DNA of 47,847 nucleotides from Lachnospiraceae bacterium (GCA_017520155.1 JAFXGR010000099.1:1-47847); one strand, 5' to 3'. Shown: positions 17,522 through 26,601, counted from the first letter of the stretch. The notes: generated by a model not told the origin, from the letters alone. Made by a program: numbers and translations.

Positions 17522-19321
17522 ATGGTGAAGGGAACAAAAGAAGAGACAAAAAATCAGACAGTATTTATTTCCAAGGATGATGAATATTTATTTGCCCAAG
17601 GAACACACTACCAGATTTATAAAAAACTGGGAGCCCACGTTTCATTGGAGGAGGGGAAAAAAGGTGTCTATTTTGCTGTATGGGCACCTAATGCAGCTTC
17701 TGTTCATGTAATCGGCAGCTTTAATGGTTGGGATGAAACAAAGCACAAGATGAAAAGACTGGGGCCTGGAGGAATCTATGCTTTATTTATTCCCGGTGTT
17801 AAAACAGGAGAATTATATAAGTTTTTAATTACAACACCTGCAGGAGAAAAGCACTATAAAGCAGACCCTTATGCAAACTATGCGGAATATCGTCCCGGAA
17901 CAGCCTCCAAGATTGTTGATTTATCCGCAATTAAATGGACAGATCAGACATGGATGGAAGAAAGAGCGAAAAAAGATATGAATAAAGAGCCGGTGGCAAT
18001 TTATGAATGTCATATTGGCTCCTGGATGAAACATCCTGACGGCAGTGACGGTTATTATAATTATCGTGAATTTGCTGATCGCTTTGTGGAATATTTAAAG
18101 GAAATGAAATACACCCATGTGGAATTAATGGGAATTGCAGAGCATCCCTTTGACGGTTCCTGGGGATATCAGGTAACAGGCTATTATGCACCCACATCCC
18201 GTCATGGTGATCCACAGGATTTTGCATATTTGGTGAATAAGCTTCATAAAAATAAAATCGGGGTAATTTTAGATTGGGTACCCGCTCATTTTCCCAGAGA
18301 TGCCCATGGTTTATCAGAATTTGACGGAACCTGTCTTTATGAGCATCCTGATAAGAGACTGGGAGAACATCCTGACTGGGGAACCAAGATTTTTAATTAT
18401 GGAAAAACAGAAGTTAAAAATTTCCTTTTGGCCAACGCCCTATTCTGGTTAGAGGAATTCCATATTGACGGACTTCGTGTGGATGCCGTTGCTTCCATGC
18501 TTTATTTGGATTACGGGAAAAAAGATGGACAGTGGGTTGCCAACAAGTATGGCGGGAACCAAAATCTGGAAGCCATTGAGTTTTTCAAACATTTTAATTC
18601 GGTTATTCATGGAGCTTATCCGGGAGTAATGACTATTGCGGAAGAATCAACAGCATGGCCTAAGGTAACAGCACCGGTAGAAGAAGATGGACTGGGCTTT
18701 AGCTTTAAATGGAATATGGGATGGATGCATGACTTTTGTGAGTATATGAAGCTGGATCCCTTATTTAAGAAAAATAATCATTATGCTCTTACCTTTGCCA
18801 TGAGCTATAATACCTCAGAGAATTATATTCTCCCTCTTTCCCATGATGAGGTTGTACATTTAAAATGCTCCATGGTGAATAAAATGCCGGGATACCAGAT
18901 TGATAAATATGCCAATCTGAGAGTTGGCTATACCTATATGTTTGGTCATGCCGGAAAGAAGCTTTTGTTCATGGGACAGGAGTTTGGACAGGAAAGAGAA
19001 TGGAGTGAAGCCAGAGAGTTAGACTGGTTTTTACTTGATGAGCCTTTAAATCAGGGAATGCAGACTTATGTAAAGGAGTTGTTACGGCTTTATGTTTCCA
19101 ACCCTGCCTGGTATGAAAATGATAATAACTGGAAGGGATTTGAATGGGTTAACTGTAATGATGCAGACCGCAGTATTTACAGCTTTTTACGCAAAAGTGA
19201 AGACGGAAAGAAGAAGTTCCTTTTTGTACTGAATATGACTCCTATTGAAAGAGAAGCTTATCAGGTGGGAGTAGACGGAAAGAAAAAATGTAAACTGATT
19301 TTAAATAGTGATGAGAAATAA
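17522..19321 (+). CDS. glgB: 1,4-alpha-glucan branching enzyme GlgB, truncated by in-frame stop
   Basis: 599 translated residues of a 640-codon frame. N-terminal CBM48 (VHVIGSFNGWDE near 60-70), GH13 barrel with the catalytic trio D321 (GLRVDAV), E374 (IAEEST) and D442 (SHDEVVH). It makes alpha-1,6 branches in glycogen. The TAA at 19319-19321 interrupts the last beta domain right after ILNSDEK; the same frame continues for 40 sensible codons (next entry). Family members are usually about 620-650 residues and end with the part that is cut off. AGGGTAGGG precedes the ATG. No other gene of glycogen synthesis is in the window. Confidence 0.93.
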   Translation: MVKGTKEETKNQTVFISKDDEYLFAQGTHYQIYKKLGAHVSLEEGKKGVYFAVWAPNAASVHVIGSFNGWDETKHKMKRLGPGGIYALFIPGVKTGELYKFLITTPAGEKHYKADPYANYAEYRPGTASKIVDLSAIKWTDQTWMEERAKKDMNKEPVAIYECHIGSWMKHPDGSDGYYNYREFADRFVEYLKEMKYTHVELMGIAEHPFDGSWGYQVTGYYAPTSRHGDPQDFAYLVNKLHKNKIGVILDWVPAHFPRDAHGLSEFDGTCLYEHPDKRLGEHPDWGTKIFNYGKTEVKNFLLANALFWLEEFHIDGLRVDAVASMLYLDYGKKDGQWVANKYGGNQNLEAIEFFKHFNSVIHGAYPGVMTIAEESTAWPKVTAPVEEDGLGFSFKWNMGWMHDFCEYMKLDPLFKKNNHYALTFAMSYNTSENYILPLSHDEVVHLKCSMVNKMPGYQIDKYANLRVGYTYMFGHAGKKLLFMGQEFGQEREWSEARELDWFLLDEPLNQGMQTYVKELLRLYVSNPAWYENDNNWKGFEWVNCNDADRSIYSFLRKSEDGKKKFLFVLNMTPIEREAYQVGVDGKKKCKLILNSDEK

Positions 19322-19444
19322 TATGGAGGAAACGGAGCAGTAATTCCCAAGGAAATTATACCTGTTAAGGGAGAATGTGATAATAAGCCTTATTCCATTT
19401 CCTTTACCCTTCCTGCGTTTACTGCAGCGGTATTTGAGATCTAA
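19322..19444 (+). pseudogene. glgB: Untranslated C-terminal end of glgB
   Basis: Forty codons in the same frame as glgB directly after the TAA, beginning YGGNGAVIPKE and ending PAFTAAVFEI before a second TAA at 19442-19444. This matches the expected branching-enzyme C-terminus (NSDxxxYGGxG ... LPxxxAxVxE). A single base change such as AAA to TAA at codon 600 would explain the break. Confidence 0.85.
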
Positions 19445-19477
19445 AGCTTAAGTTTTTTTAGGAAAAAACCGAAATAG

Positions 19478-19520
19478 AGAGTGAATATAAGCAGAATTTG
19501 TTTATATTCACTCTTTTTTT
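19478..19520 (+). terminator. Intrinsic terminator after glgB
   Basis: AGAGTGAATATAA (19478-19490) pairs perfectly with TTATATTCACTCT (19502-19514), followed by a run of T to 19520. Ends the TPR/AAA-glgB transcript. Confidence 0.9.
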
Positions 19521-19550
19521 ATCCGACCGTTTTAAGAGAGGGAGCATTTT

Positions 19551-22493
19551 ATGAAAATCAATTTTGAGTGGCAAAATAAAATAGCAAAAACAGAGAATAA
19601 TCTTTCTATAAATCAAAAAGAAAAACCAAAAAAAGCAGTTAGCACAATTGCTTTTGGAGCAGGAAATACAGAAAAAAAGAATACACTGGCTTCTTATCAG
19701 GAGTTTATATCAGATGCTGTAGAGTGCGGAGGAAAGGTTCAGGATTACGTTACGGCACAACGTGATAAAATGACCCTTTTATCTAACTCCATGTCTCCCC
19801 GGGATTTTCATAAAATGAAGGAAGAAGGATATCGTCCGGAGGCTATGGATCCTGAAGAAATGGTAACTATTTTAGATACCATTAAGTCAGAGCTGGCAAA
19901 GGGGGGAACTCATATTGAGGGATATACCGATACCATTTCCATGGAAACCTTAACCCAAATTACAGGAAATACAGGCTATGCTCAAGCTATTGTAAATCAG
20001 CTACAGCAGGCAGATGTACCCATAACGGAGGAAAATATAAGACAGATTGATGAAGCTGTAGATCAGGCTCTTACCTTACAGGAGCCAAAGGAAGGAAATC
20101 TGGCATATTTGGTAAGTAAGCAAATGGAGCCTACCTTAGCCAATTTATACAAGGCAGGATACAGTAGTATTAATACACAAAATACTTCATCCTATACAGG
20201 ATATGCATCCGGAGAATACACAAAAACAGGGGGAAATCAGGGATATATAAGAAAAACCTCTGTTACGAAAGAAGATTTTGCAAAAATAGAGGAACAAATA
20301 AGGGAAAGAATAGAAGAGGCAGGAATTAAGCCTACAGCAGAAAATATTGAGAATGGAAAATGGTTATTGGAAAAGGGAATTCCCGTGACAGCTGATCATC
20401 TTTTACTGCTGCAGGATATCAAATCCTTGGAATTTCCATTAGACGTTACAAAGGTAATCCGTCAATCTGCAGAAGCTATTGCAGAAGGAAGCTCTCCTTT
20501 TGAAATTAATTTATCCTGCAAGGAAGCAAATATTTATGAGCAGGCACAGGATATTTTAGACCGATATCAAAAGGTGTCTTTCCAGGCAGCAGATTATACT
20601 GCTTTTCGGGAAAAGGAATTAACCTTAGTACGGATGGAAGAATATGAAGTCTCTGTAGAGATTACCAGGGAGAATATTCAGGCCAGAAAAATGCTGGAAG
20701 AAGTCCGTTTGAAAATGACAGTGGAAGCCAATATCAGATTGTTAAAATCAGGATATTCCATCGATACAGCACCAATGGAGGAGTTAATTAAAGAATTAGA
20801 TCAGGCAGCATGGCAGTGGGAAGCAGATGTATTTGGTAAAAGCTATGAAGGAAAAAGGGCTTCCTTATACAAAGAGGCTGTGGAAAAGATACAGGAATTA
20901 CCTTCTCTTCCGGCAGCAGTTATAGGAAAATTCAGTTATACAAGCTCATTTACCATTAATAGGGTAGTGGAAGAAGGGCAGATTTTAAAGCAGCAGTTTG
21001 AGGCGGCAAAGGAAAGCTATGAAACCTTAATGACAGCACCCAGAGGAGATTTGGGAGATAGTATAAAAAAGGCCTTTAGAAATGTAGATGATATCCTTAA
21101 GGATATGGGAGCTGAGATTACAGAAGCTAATCAGCGCGCCATTCGTATTATGGGTTATAACCAGATTACCATTACAGAGGATAATCTAAACAGAGTAAAG
21201 GAAGCGGATAAGAAGGTACAAAATATTATTCAGAAAATGAAACCGGCTATTACCCTGGAAATGATACGAGAGGGAATGAATCCCCTGGAAATGTCCATGG
21301 ATGAGATTCAGGAGTATCTGAATAAAAAAGAGAATGATTTTTTGGAGTCAACAGAGAAATACAGTGAGTTTCTTTATAAGCTTGAGAAAAAGGGGGATAT
21401 TACCCAGAAAGAACGATCTGCTTATATGGGAATTTACCGTATGATACGCCAGATTGAAAAATCTGACGGAGCAGTGATCGGCAGTCTTCTTTCTCAGGAG
21501 GCATCTATCAGTTTTTCCAATCTTTTATCTGCTGTAAGAAGTAAAAAAGCAAGAGGAACAGATATCCGGGTAGATGATTCCCTAGGAGCCCTTGAAAAGA
21601 TCATAGAAAAGGGAGCTTCCATTTCCGATCAAATTAAGGCTATTGAGGAAATTAAGGCAGATGCCAGACTAACCTCTGATTTTCAGAAGGAACAGTTAAA
21701 GGAATTCCGGGAAGTAGTAAAAAATACAGGAAAAGAAAAAGATATTTTGGAATATTTTCATCAGCCTGTTACCATGGATAATTTACAAAGTATGAATCTT
21801 TTAACAAGAAAAAGAGGACAAGCTTTTTCCAAGATTGTACAGCTTCAGTCAGAAGAAGATTGGGCCGTGGAAGAAGCAGAGGAAAATATTTTATCCCATG
21901 CAAAAGAATTTATTTCCTCTTTGGAAAAAAGGGAAGAGAGAAATAAGAAATATGATCAGATAATAAAAGAATCAAAACATGTGCTGGAAGAAAGTATTGA
22001 AAGAAGGGAAGTTAATCATCTTGATTTAAAAGAGCTTCAATCAGTGTATAAGCAGCTTACCGTTGCCGGAAACTTATCCAGAGAAGAAAGTTATGAAATA
22101 CCCCTTAAAATCGGAGAGGAAATTACTTCTGTTAATTTAACGGTAACTCACAGTAAGCAGGAAGAGGCCAATGTAAAAATAACCATGGATACTAAGGTCT
22201 ATGGACAGGTAGAAGCAAGATTTACCCTAAGAGAAAATGTTCTGGAGGGTTCTGTATTAACAGACTATATGGATAAAAAACAGGATTTACAGCAGAGAGA
22301 ACATCAGTTAACGAAAGCGGTAGAAGAAGCTTTGACAGAAACAAAAATCAGCTTAAAAGGTATATTCTTCGGAGTTAATGAAAAGTTGGATATTAACCGC
22401 TTGGAAAAAAGAGAGGAGAATTTATCACAAGATATTTCTGTATTGTATAAAGTTGCGAAAAGCTTTATACGATATATTTCACAAGAGGAATAA
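19551..22493 (+). CDS. Very long flagella-linked protein (DUF6240-like)
   Basis: 980 residues, no signal peptide and no membrane helix. It resembles the uncharacterised DUF6240-type proteins of Lachnospiraceae flagellar loci. Repeated units with a T-x-x-N-hydrophobic core appear (VPITEENIRQ, IKPTAENIEN, VEITRENIQA, ITITEDNLNR, PVTMDNLQSM), each followed by a helix. The last about 120 residues (LKIGEEITSVNLTVTHSKQE to VEARFTLREN) resemble the beta-rich C-terminal domain of hook-length proteins (FliK), which is inference. GAGAGGGAG precedes the ATG. Flagellin follows after 20 bp, and its likely SigD promoter lies inside the 3' end of this gene. Confidence 0.8.
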   Translation: MKINFEWQNKIAKTENNLSINQKEKPKKAVSTIAFGAGNTEKKNTLASYQEFISDAVECGGKVQDYVTAQRDKMTLLSNSMSPRDFHKMKEEGYRPEAMDPEEMVTILDTIKSELAKGGTHIEGYTDTISMETLTQITGNTGYAQAIVNQLQQADVPITEENIRQIDEAVDQALTLQEPKEGNLAYLVSKQMEPTLANLYKAGYSSINTQNTSSYTGYASGEYTKTGGNQGYIRKTSVTKEDFAKIEEQIRERIEEAGIKPTAENIENGKWLLEKGIPVTADHLLLLQDIKSLEFPLDVTKVIRQSAEAIAEGSSPFEINLSCKEANIYEQAQDILDRYQKVSFQAADYTAFREKELTLVRMEEYEVSVEITRENIQARKMLEEVRLKMTVEANIRLLKSGYSIDTAPMEELIKELDQAAWQWEADVFGKSYEGKRASLYKEAVEKIQELPSLPAAVIGKFSYTSSFTINRVVEEGQILKQQFEAAKESYETLMTAPRGDLGDSIKKAFRNVDDILKDMGAEITEANQRAIRIMGYNQITITEDNLNRVKEADKKVQNIIQKMKPAITLEMIREGMNPLEMSMDEIQEYLNKKENDFLESTEKYSEFLYKLEKKGDITQKERSAYMGIYRMIRQIEKSDGAVIGSLLSQEASISFSNLLSAVRSKKARGTDIRVDDSLGALEKIIEKGASISDQIKAIEEIKADARLTSDFQKEQLKEFREVVKNTGKEKDILEYFHQPVTMDNLQSMNLLTRKRGQAFSKIVQLQSEEDWAVEEAEENILSHAKEFISSLEKREERNKKYDQIIKESKHVLEESIERREVNHLDLKELQSVYKQLTVAGNLSREESYEIPLKIGEEITSVNLTVTHSKQEEANVKITMDTKVYGQVEARFTLRENVLEGSVLTDYMDKKQDLQQREHQLTKAVEEALTETKISLKGIFFGVNEKLDINRLEKREENLSQDISVLYKVAKSFIRYISQEE
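22448..22475 (+). promoter_or_regulatory. Likely sigma-28 (SigD) promoter of flagellin
   Basis: TAAA (22448-22451), 16 bp, then TACGATAT (22468-22475), close to the sigma-28/SigD consensus TAAA-N15/16-GCCGATAT (6 of 8 in the -10). It lies in the 3' coding end of the previous gene and would start RNA about 30 nt before the flagellin ATG. Confidence 0.5.
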
Positions 22494-22513
22494 GAAAAGG
22501 TGGGAAAAAGCAT

Positions 22514-23650
22514 ATGATTATTAATTATAACGTATCTTCAATGATTGCAAATAATGCATTAAAGAGAAATGACATGGCCTTATCAAAGTCTCTGGAACGT
22601 TTATCCAGCGGATATAAAATTAATCATGCCAAGGAAAATGCTGCAGGTTTGGCAATGGCACGAAGAATGAATGCCCAGTTAAAGGGAATTGATACTGCCG
22701 AAAATAATGCCTCTGACGGAATCTCCGTAATTGAAATTGCAGACGGAGCTTTATCAGAAGTACATGATATTTTACAAAGAATGAATGAGCTGGCAGTAAA
22801 GGGAGCAAACGGAACTCTGGCAGATAATGACAGAGCTATGATTGATGAAGAAATTCAGGCCTTAAAGGCAGAAATTGACAGAATCGGTCAGACTACCCAG
22901 TTTAACGGACAGAATCTGTTGGATGGAACCTTTGATTTAAAGGGGTATGTGGTAGAAGGTAAAGGTGTAACTATTGATTATTACTCTGACACTATGGCTG
23001 TGGGAATTTATGAAATTACACAAATAGATGCTAGCTTTGATGAAAAGGGGAAATTAACAAAGGTAACAATTCCTGATGATGGTATTACCTTACCGGATGG
23101 AACTACCCTTCCGGCATTTGAGACAGAAACCTTTTATGATGAAGTGATTATTACAGCTAAGGATGGATTTGAAATGAGATTAACCATTGATAATCCCAAG
23201 CCTGATGCGGCTAATGATGTGACGCTACAAAAGATATCATTAGATCTTACCGGTATGGCATCTATGACCTTACAGATTGGTTCTAATGAAGGACAGGTTT
23301 TAGAAGTAAGAATTCCCCCTATTACACAAAAGAATGTAGGTATCTTACATACAAATACCTTAACTCAGGATTCCTCCACAGAGGCTATTGATGAAATTTC
23401 TGATGCTATTGCGTATGTATCAAAGATTCGAAGTGATTTGGGAGCTTATCAGAACAGATTAGAACATGCCACAAAGAATCTGGATACCACCTATGAAAAT
23501 ATGACCAGTGCATATTCCAGAATTATGGACGTGGATATGGCAGAGGAAATGACCAATTACAGCAGCCTTCAGGTGTTAACACAGGCAGGAACCTCTATGC
23601 TGGCACAGGCTAATGAAAGACCTTCTCAGGTACTGCAGCTGTTACAGTAG
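22514..23650 (+). CDS. hag: Flagellin
   Basis: 378 residues. Conserved N-terminal D0/D1 helices (MIINYNVSSMIANNAL..., LSSGYKINHAKENAAGLAMA) and C-terminal D1/D0 helices (LGAYQNRLEHATKNLDTT, ending SQVLQLLQ) frame a variable middle of about 150 residues rich in beta strand. It is the filament subunit, exported by the flagellar type III system with no signal peptide. AAGGTGGG precedes the ATG. FliS-like chaperone follows directly. Which of several flagellin paralogues it is cannot be told from this window. Confidence 0.96.
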   Translation: MIINYNVSSMIANNALKRNDMALSKSLERLSSGYKINHAKENAAGLAMARRMNAQLKGIDTAENNASDGISVIEIADGALSEVHDILQRMNELAVKGANGTLADNDRAMIDEEIQALKAEIDRIGQTTQFNGQNLLDGTFDLKGYVVEGKGVTIDYYSDTMAVGIYEITQIDASFDEKGKLTKVTIPDDGITLPDGTTLPAFETETFYDEVIITAKDGFEMRLTIDNPKPDAANDVTLQKISLDLTGMASMTLQIGSNEGQVLEVRIPPITQKNVGILHTNTLTQDSSTEAIDEISDAIAYVSKIRSDLGAYQNRLEHATKNLDTTYENMTSAYSRIMDVDMAEEMTNYSSLQVLTQAGTSMLAQANERPSQVLQLLQ

Positions 23651-23692
23651 TGTAATGGTAAGTCATAATGACAAGTTTTGAGGATGGAAAGT

Positions 23693-24169
23693 ATGACAAA
23701 AGAAAAAAAGCAGGAGTTTACCCTACGGATTACTAAGGCAAATAAAAGTCAGATGATTGTAATATTGTATGATATGATATTGCAATACCTTCAGGATGCC
23801 ATTAGTGATTATGAAAAAGGTAATTTAAAGGAATACCAAAAAAATATCGGTTATGCAAAAAATTGCATTGATGAATTATTAAATTCCTTAAACTTTCAGT
23901 ATGAAATCGCTAATGTATTAAGAGGACTTTATTATTTTTATAAAAGAGAACTTTCTACTGCAGCGATTCAAAAAAAGCAGGAGTTACTTCCTCCCGTGAT
24001 AAAAATGATAGAGGAGCTGAGAAAATCCTTTGAGCAAATAGCAAAGGAAGATCAGTCAGCTCCTATTATGGAAAATACACAAACGGTATATGCAGGTTTA
24101 ACCTATGGAAAAGACAGCTTAAATCTTAACCTGTCAGACCAGGGCAGTAACCGTGGATTCCGTGTTTAA
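23693..24169 (+). CDS. fliS: FliS-like flagellin chaperone
   Basis: 158 residues from ATG 23693, which has GAGG 9 nt upstream; the frame also opens at TTG 23678 and ATG 23684. Pattern matches FliS: RITKANKSQMIVILYDMILQYLQDA, then helices with NCIDELLNSLNFQYEIANVLRGLYYFYKREL. FliS binds the flagellin C-terminus and prevents premature polymerisation. The C-terminal about 30 residues are longer than in typical FliS. Its 3' end overlaps the convergent DUF2508 gene by 36 bp. Confidence 0.85.
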   Translation: MTKEKKQEFTLRITKANKSQMIVILYDMILQYLQDAISDYEKGNLKEYQKNIGYAKNCIDELLNSLNFQYEIANVLRGLYYFYKRELSTAAIQKKQELLPPVIKMIEELRKSFEQIAKEDQSAPIMENTQTVYAGLTYGKDSLNLNLSDQGSNRGFRV

Positions 24170-24424
24170 AGAAATGGTTTCTTCTTCAGGCAGCTTCGAT
24201 AAAGAGGCTGCCTGATTTAATAAGTACTTATAGCGCTTCATAATGGCATTAACCTCATAAATATAACAATCAATTAAATCCGGATCTGTTACATTGTCAA
24301 ACCCGGAATAAGCAGATTCCAGTTCAAATCTTGTTTTTTCTAAATCTTCCAAAATGCATTCCCTTAAGGTTTTTGGTTTATCTTCAAATTCAGGTTTTGG
24401 GGATTGCTTAAAAATAAATTTCAT
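24134..24424 (-). CDS. DUF2508 (YaaL-like) protein
   Basis: 96 residues, helical, with the conserved core FDNVTDPDLIDCYIYEVNAIMKRYKYLL. In Bacillus the related yaaL sits between recR and bofA; here it is divergent from bofA, 143 bp away, so the pairing is kept but the order is rearranged. Function unknown, possibly sporulation-linked. GAGGTATTT precedes the ATG (complement of 24422-24424). Confidence 0.8.
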   Translation of the reverse strand: MKFIFKQSPKPEFEDKPKTLRECILEDLEKTRFELESAYSGFDNVTDPDLIDCYIYEVNAIMKRYKYLLNQAASLSKLPEEETISLNTESTVTALV

Positions 24425-24567
24425 AAATACCTCCGTTATTTCCTTTATATGAAGTATAGTAAAGAAAAAGAAAAAATATACATATCATAAAAAATTTGGT
24501 AATTCATAAATTATCACTGCCTTGAATAGTTATAGATAGAATAAAAAAGAAAGAAAAAGTGTTAGTG

Positions 24568-24837
24568 ATGAAAATACAGGGAATGATTCTTATAGTTTCT
24601 ATGTGCGGATTTCTTTTATTCATAATGGCGGTAAAGGCAAAATCTCAAATATTACTAAACGGATTATTTCGGGGACTTTGTGCATCCGCGGCTATAATAC
24701 TGATCAATTACATCCTGCAAATGAAAGGAGAAGAGCTGCAGATTGGACTGAATCCCATTACCTTTTTGACATGTACAATCCTTGGATTTCCGGGCTTTAT
24801 CCTTGTTTTAGGACTTCATTTGATTCTCCTTTTGTAG
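24568..24837 (+). CDS. bofA: Pro-sigma-K processing inhibitor BofA
   Basis: About 89 residues, almost entirely hydrophobic, with two or three helices and the signature end GLNPITFLTCTILGFPGFIL typical of BofA. In Bacillus, BofA sits in the outer forespore membrane and blocks SpoIVFB cleavage of pro-sigma-K; the family is widespread in Clostridia. ATG 24568 is preferred, GTG 24559 is possible; neither has a strong ribosome site. Implies a spore-forming lineage. Confidence 0.85.
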   Translation: MKIQGMILIVSMCGFLLFIMAVKAKSQILLNGLFRGLCASAAIILINYILQMKGEELQIGLNPITFLTCTILGFPGFILVLGLHLILLL

Positions 24838-24926
24838 AAAACGACAAAGTTAAAAAAATTAAAACAGAGTACTGGACAAGGAGAAAAAAACAGGATATAC
24901 TCACAATCACAAATTAATTATCTAAA

Positions 24927-24950
24927 GCCAAATTCTTTTGGCATCTATTT
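24927..24950 (+). other. Weak hairpin after bofA
   Basis: GCCAAA-TTCT-TTTGGC followed by ATCTATTTT: a short possible terminator. The rest of 24838-25087 is AT-rich, holds no gene that I can see and must contain the Tad operon promoter, which I cannot place firmly. Confidence 0.35.
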
Positions 24951-25083
24951 TCTAAAGACAGATAAAAATCACATGTGAATAAGTCTTTATTTATACCCAT
25001 TTTTACAAATTTAAACTATATTAAGGTCAAAATAATTTTTTGCAAGGTAAATTATAAATTATTTAGATTTTAAAATTAAATCG

Positions 25084-25092
25084 GGAGGTGAT
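25084..25092 (+). promoter_or_regulatory. Perfect Shine-Dalgarno GGAGGTGAT that argues for a downstream start
   Basis: GGAGGTGAT is a full match to the 16S rRNA tail. The GTG inside it (25088) cannot be a normal start for the same site; the well-spaced codons are ATA 25094 and CTG 25097. Confidence 0.6.
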
Positions 25093-25606
25093 TATACTGC
25101 TATTATTACTACTAATTTTATCCTTAGCAGCTTTTTATGATTACAAAAAAGGGAAGATTCCCAATTATTTGATTGTAATAGGAGCCATAGGGGGAGTTTT
25201 TCGATTGATTATCTTACAAGATGTTTTTGCTATTGTGGGATATACTCCGGGAATTATCCTTCCCCTGGCACTGTTTTATCCGGTATATAAAATCGGAGGA
25301 ATGGGAGCGGGAGATTTAAAAATCTTTTCTATGCTTGGTATTTATTTTAGTTTTTTACCCTTATGTTTTTGTATCTTTATTTCTATGTTTCTTGCCGCAC
25401 TTCTTTCTTTAGTCAAGATGAATTACCACCACAGTTTTTTAGAACGAATGGAATATCTGTGTTTATATTTAAAGAAAATAATCACTACAGGAAGATTGGA
25501 AAACTATCATGAATCAGATCTTGAAAAACAGGAGAGGGAAAGAATAAAAGTACGACTTGCAGTTCCTATTTTACTGGCGGTACTTGTGACAGGGGGGATT
25601 ATTTAA
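25088..25606 (+). CDS. tadV: Type IV prepilin peptidase (TadV/CpaA, A24 family)
   Basis: 172 residues, polytopic, with the two catalytic aspartates of A24 peptidases in FYDYKKGKIPN and GGMGAGDLKIF. It cleaves the Flp prepilin leader at the membrane. Conventional calling starts at GTG 25088, but the Shine-Dalgarno sits on that codon, so true initiation is probably at CTG 25097 (8 nt after GGAGG). First gene of the Tad operon; stop overlaps the next start (TTTAATGC). A basic cytoplasmic tail segment (KKIITTGRLENYHESDLEKQERERIK) precedes the final helix. Confidence 0.9.
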   Translation: MIILLLLLLILSLAAFYDYKKGKIPNYLIVIGAIGGVFRLIILQDVFAIVGYTPGIILPLALFYPVYKIGGMGAGDLKIFSMLGIYFSFLPLCFCIFISMFLAALLSLVKMNYHHSFLERMEYLCLYLKKIITTGRLENYHESDLEKQERERIKVRLAVPILLAVLVTGGII

Positions 25607-26601
25607 TGCATTACGTTTTGGCTGTATGTGACAGTGAAATAGAATATGCTTATCAGCTGGTAAATTATTTGGAAAATAAAAAAGGATTTCCCTTTGGATT
25701 ACAATTGTTTACCTCTTTGGATACTTTACTTGTACAAGCAAAAAAGCAACCTGTTTTTATTGCATTAATCTCTCAAAAGGATTATCAAAAAGAGTTGGAG
25801 TATGAAGGGATTGAACATATCTTTTTACTGGGAGAAGAGAAAGATTCAACAGAAGAAGAAAAAGTATTTTCCAAGTATCAATCTGCAGATCGATTAGTAA
25901 GAGAGTTTCTTCATTGGATTGCAGATAGGAATATTATCTCAAAAAATGTGGCAGCAGGCCTGGGATTAAAAATGATTGGTATATATTCACCGGTGGGAAG
26001 ATGTTTAAAAACTTCCTTTGCTTTTGTTCTAGGTCAGCTTCTTAGTAAAAAGCATAAGGTATTATATTTAAATTTAGAATCTTATTCAGGATTAGGAAAA
26101 TTGCTGGAGAAAAATTTTACCACAGATTTGGGAGAATTAATTTATTATCTGCAAAATTCTAAAGAAAGCTTTGGCTGTCGTATGGGAGGAATGATAGAAC
26201 AGGCAGCAGGCTTGGATATTTTGCCTCCATTTGACTCTTATTTGGATCTGATTTCTGTTTCCGGTCAGGAATGGATTCATCTGTTGCAGGAGATTGAAAG
26301 AAACAGTACATATGAATACTTAATCCTGGATTTATCTGATGCAATACAGGGATTATATGATATCCTCAGAAGCTGTAATCTTATCTATACCTTAGGAAGG
26401 GAAGAGGGATTTGCAGAAGCAAAAATACAGCAATACGAAGAAGTACTGAGAAAAGGAAATTATGAAGATATTTGGAGTAAAACAAAATATTGTAAAATTC
26501 CCCGGATAAAGAATCTGCCCATTGGACTGCTGCAATTAACTTATACGGAGTTGGCAGAGATTGTAAAAAAGAGAATGGAAGAAGATCTTAATGAAGAGTA
26601 A
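25606..26601 (+). CDS. tadZ: TadZ/CpaE-like protein with degenerate P-loop
   Basis: 331 residues. N-terminal part (1-115) resembles a receiver-like atypical domain; the rest is a MinD/ParA-like fold (VLYLNLESYSGLG, EYLILDLSD). The deviant Walker A reads YSPVGRCLKTSF instead of KGGxGKTT, keeping the K-T pair but losing the signature lysine. TadZ/CpaE positions the Tad secretion machine in the cell. Overlaps tadA by 11 bp. Confidence 0.85.
   Translation: MHYVLAVCDSEIEYAYQLVNYLENKKGFPFGLQLFTSLDTLLVQAKKQPVFIALISQKDYQKELEYEGIEHIFLLGEEKDSTEEEKVFSKYQSADRLVREFLHWIADRNIISKNVAAGLGLKMIGIYSPVGRCLKTSFAFVLGQLLSKKHKVLYLNLESYSGLGKLLEKNFTTDLGELIYYLQNSKESFGCRMGGMIEQAAGLDILPPFDSYLDLISVSGQEWIHLLQEIERNSTYEYLILDLSDAIQGLYDILRSCNLIYTLGREEGFAEAKIQQYEEVLRKGNYEDIWSKTKYCKIPRIKNLPIGLLQLTYTELAEIVKKRMEEDLNEE

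Noticed and set aside
19521..19535. SigD promoter before the 980-aa flagellar gene (TCCGACCG)
   Set aside because: No TAAA at the right distance and only a partial -10 match.
24603..24917. 104-codon frame overlapping bofA
   Set aside because: Out of frame with bofA, no ribosome site, and BofA features are in the other frame.
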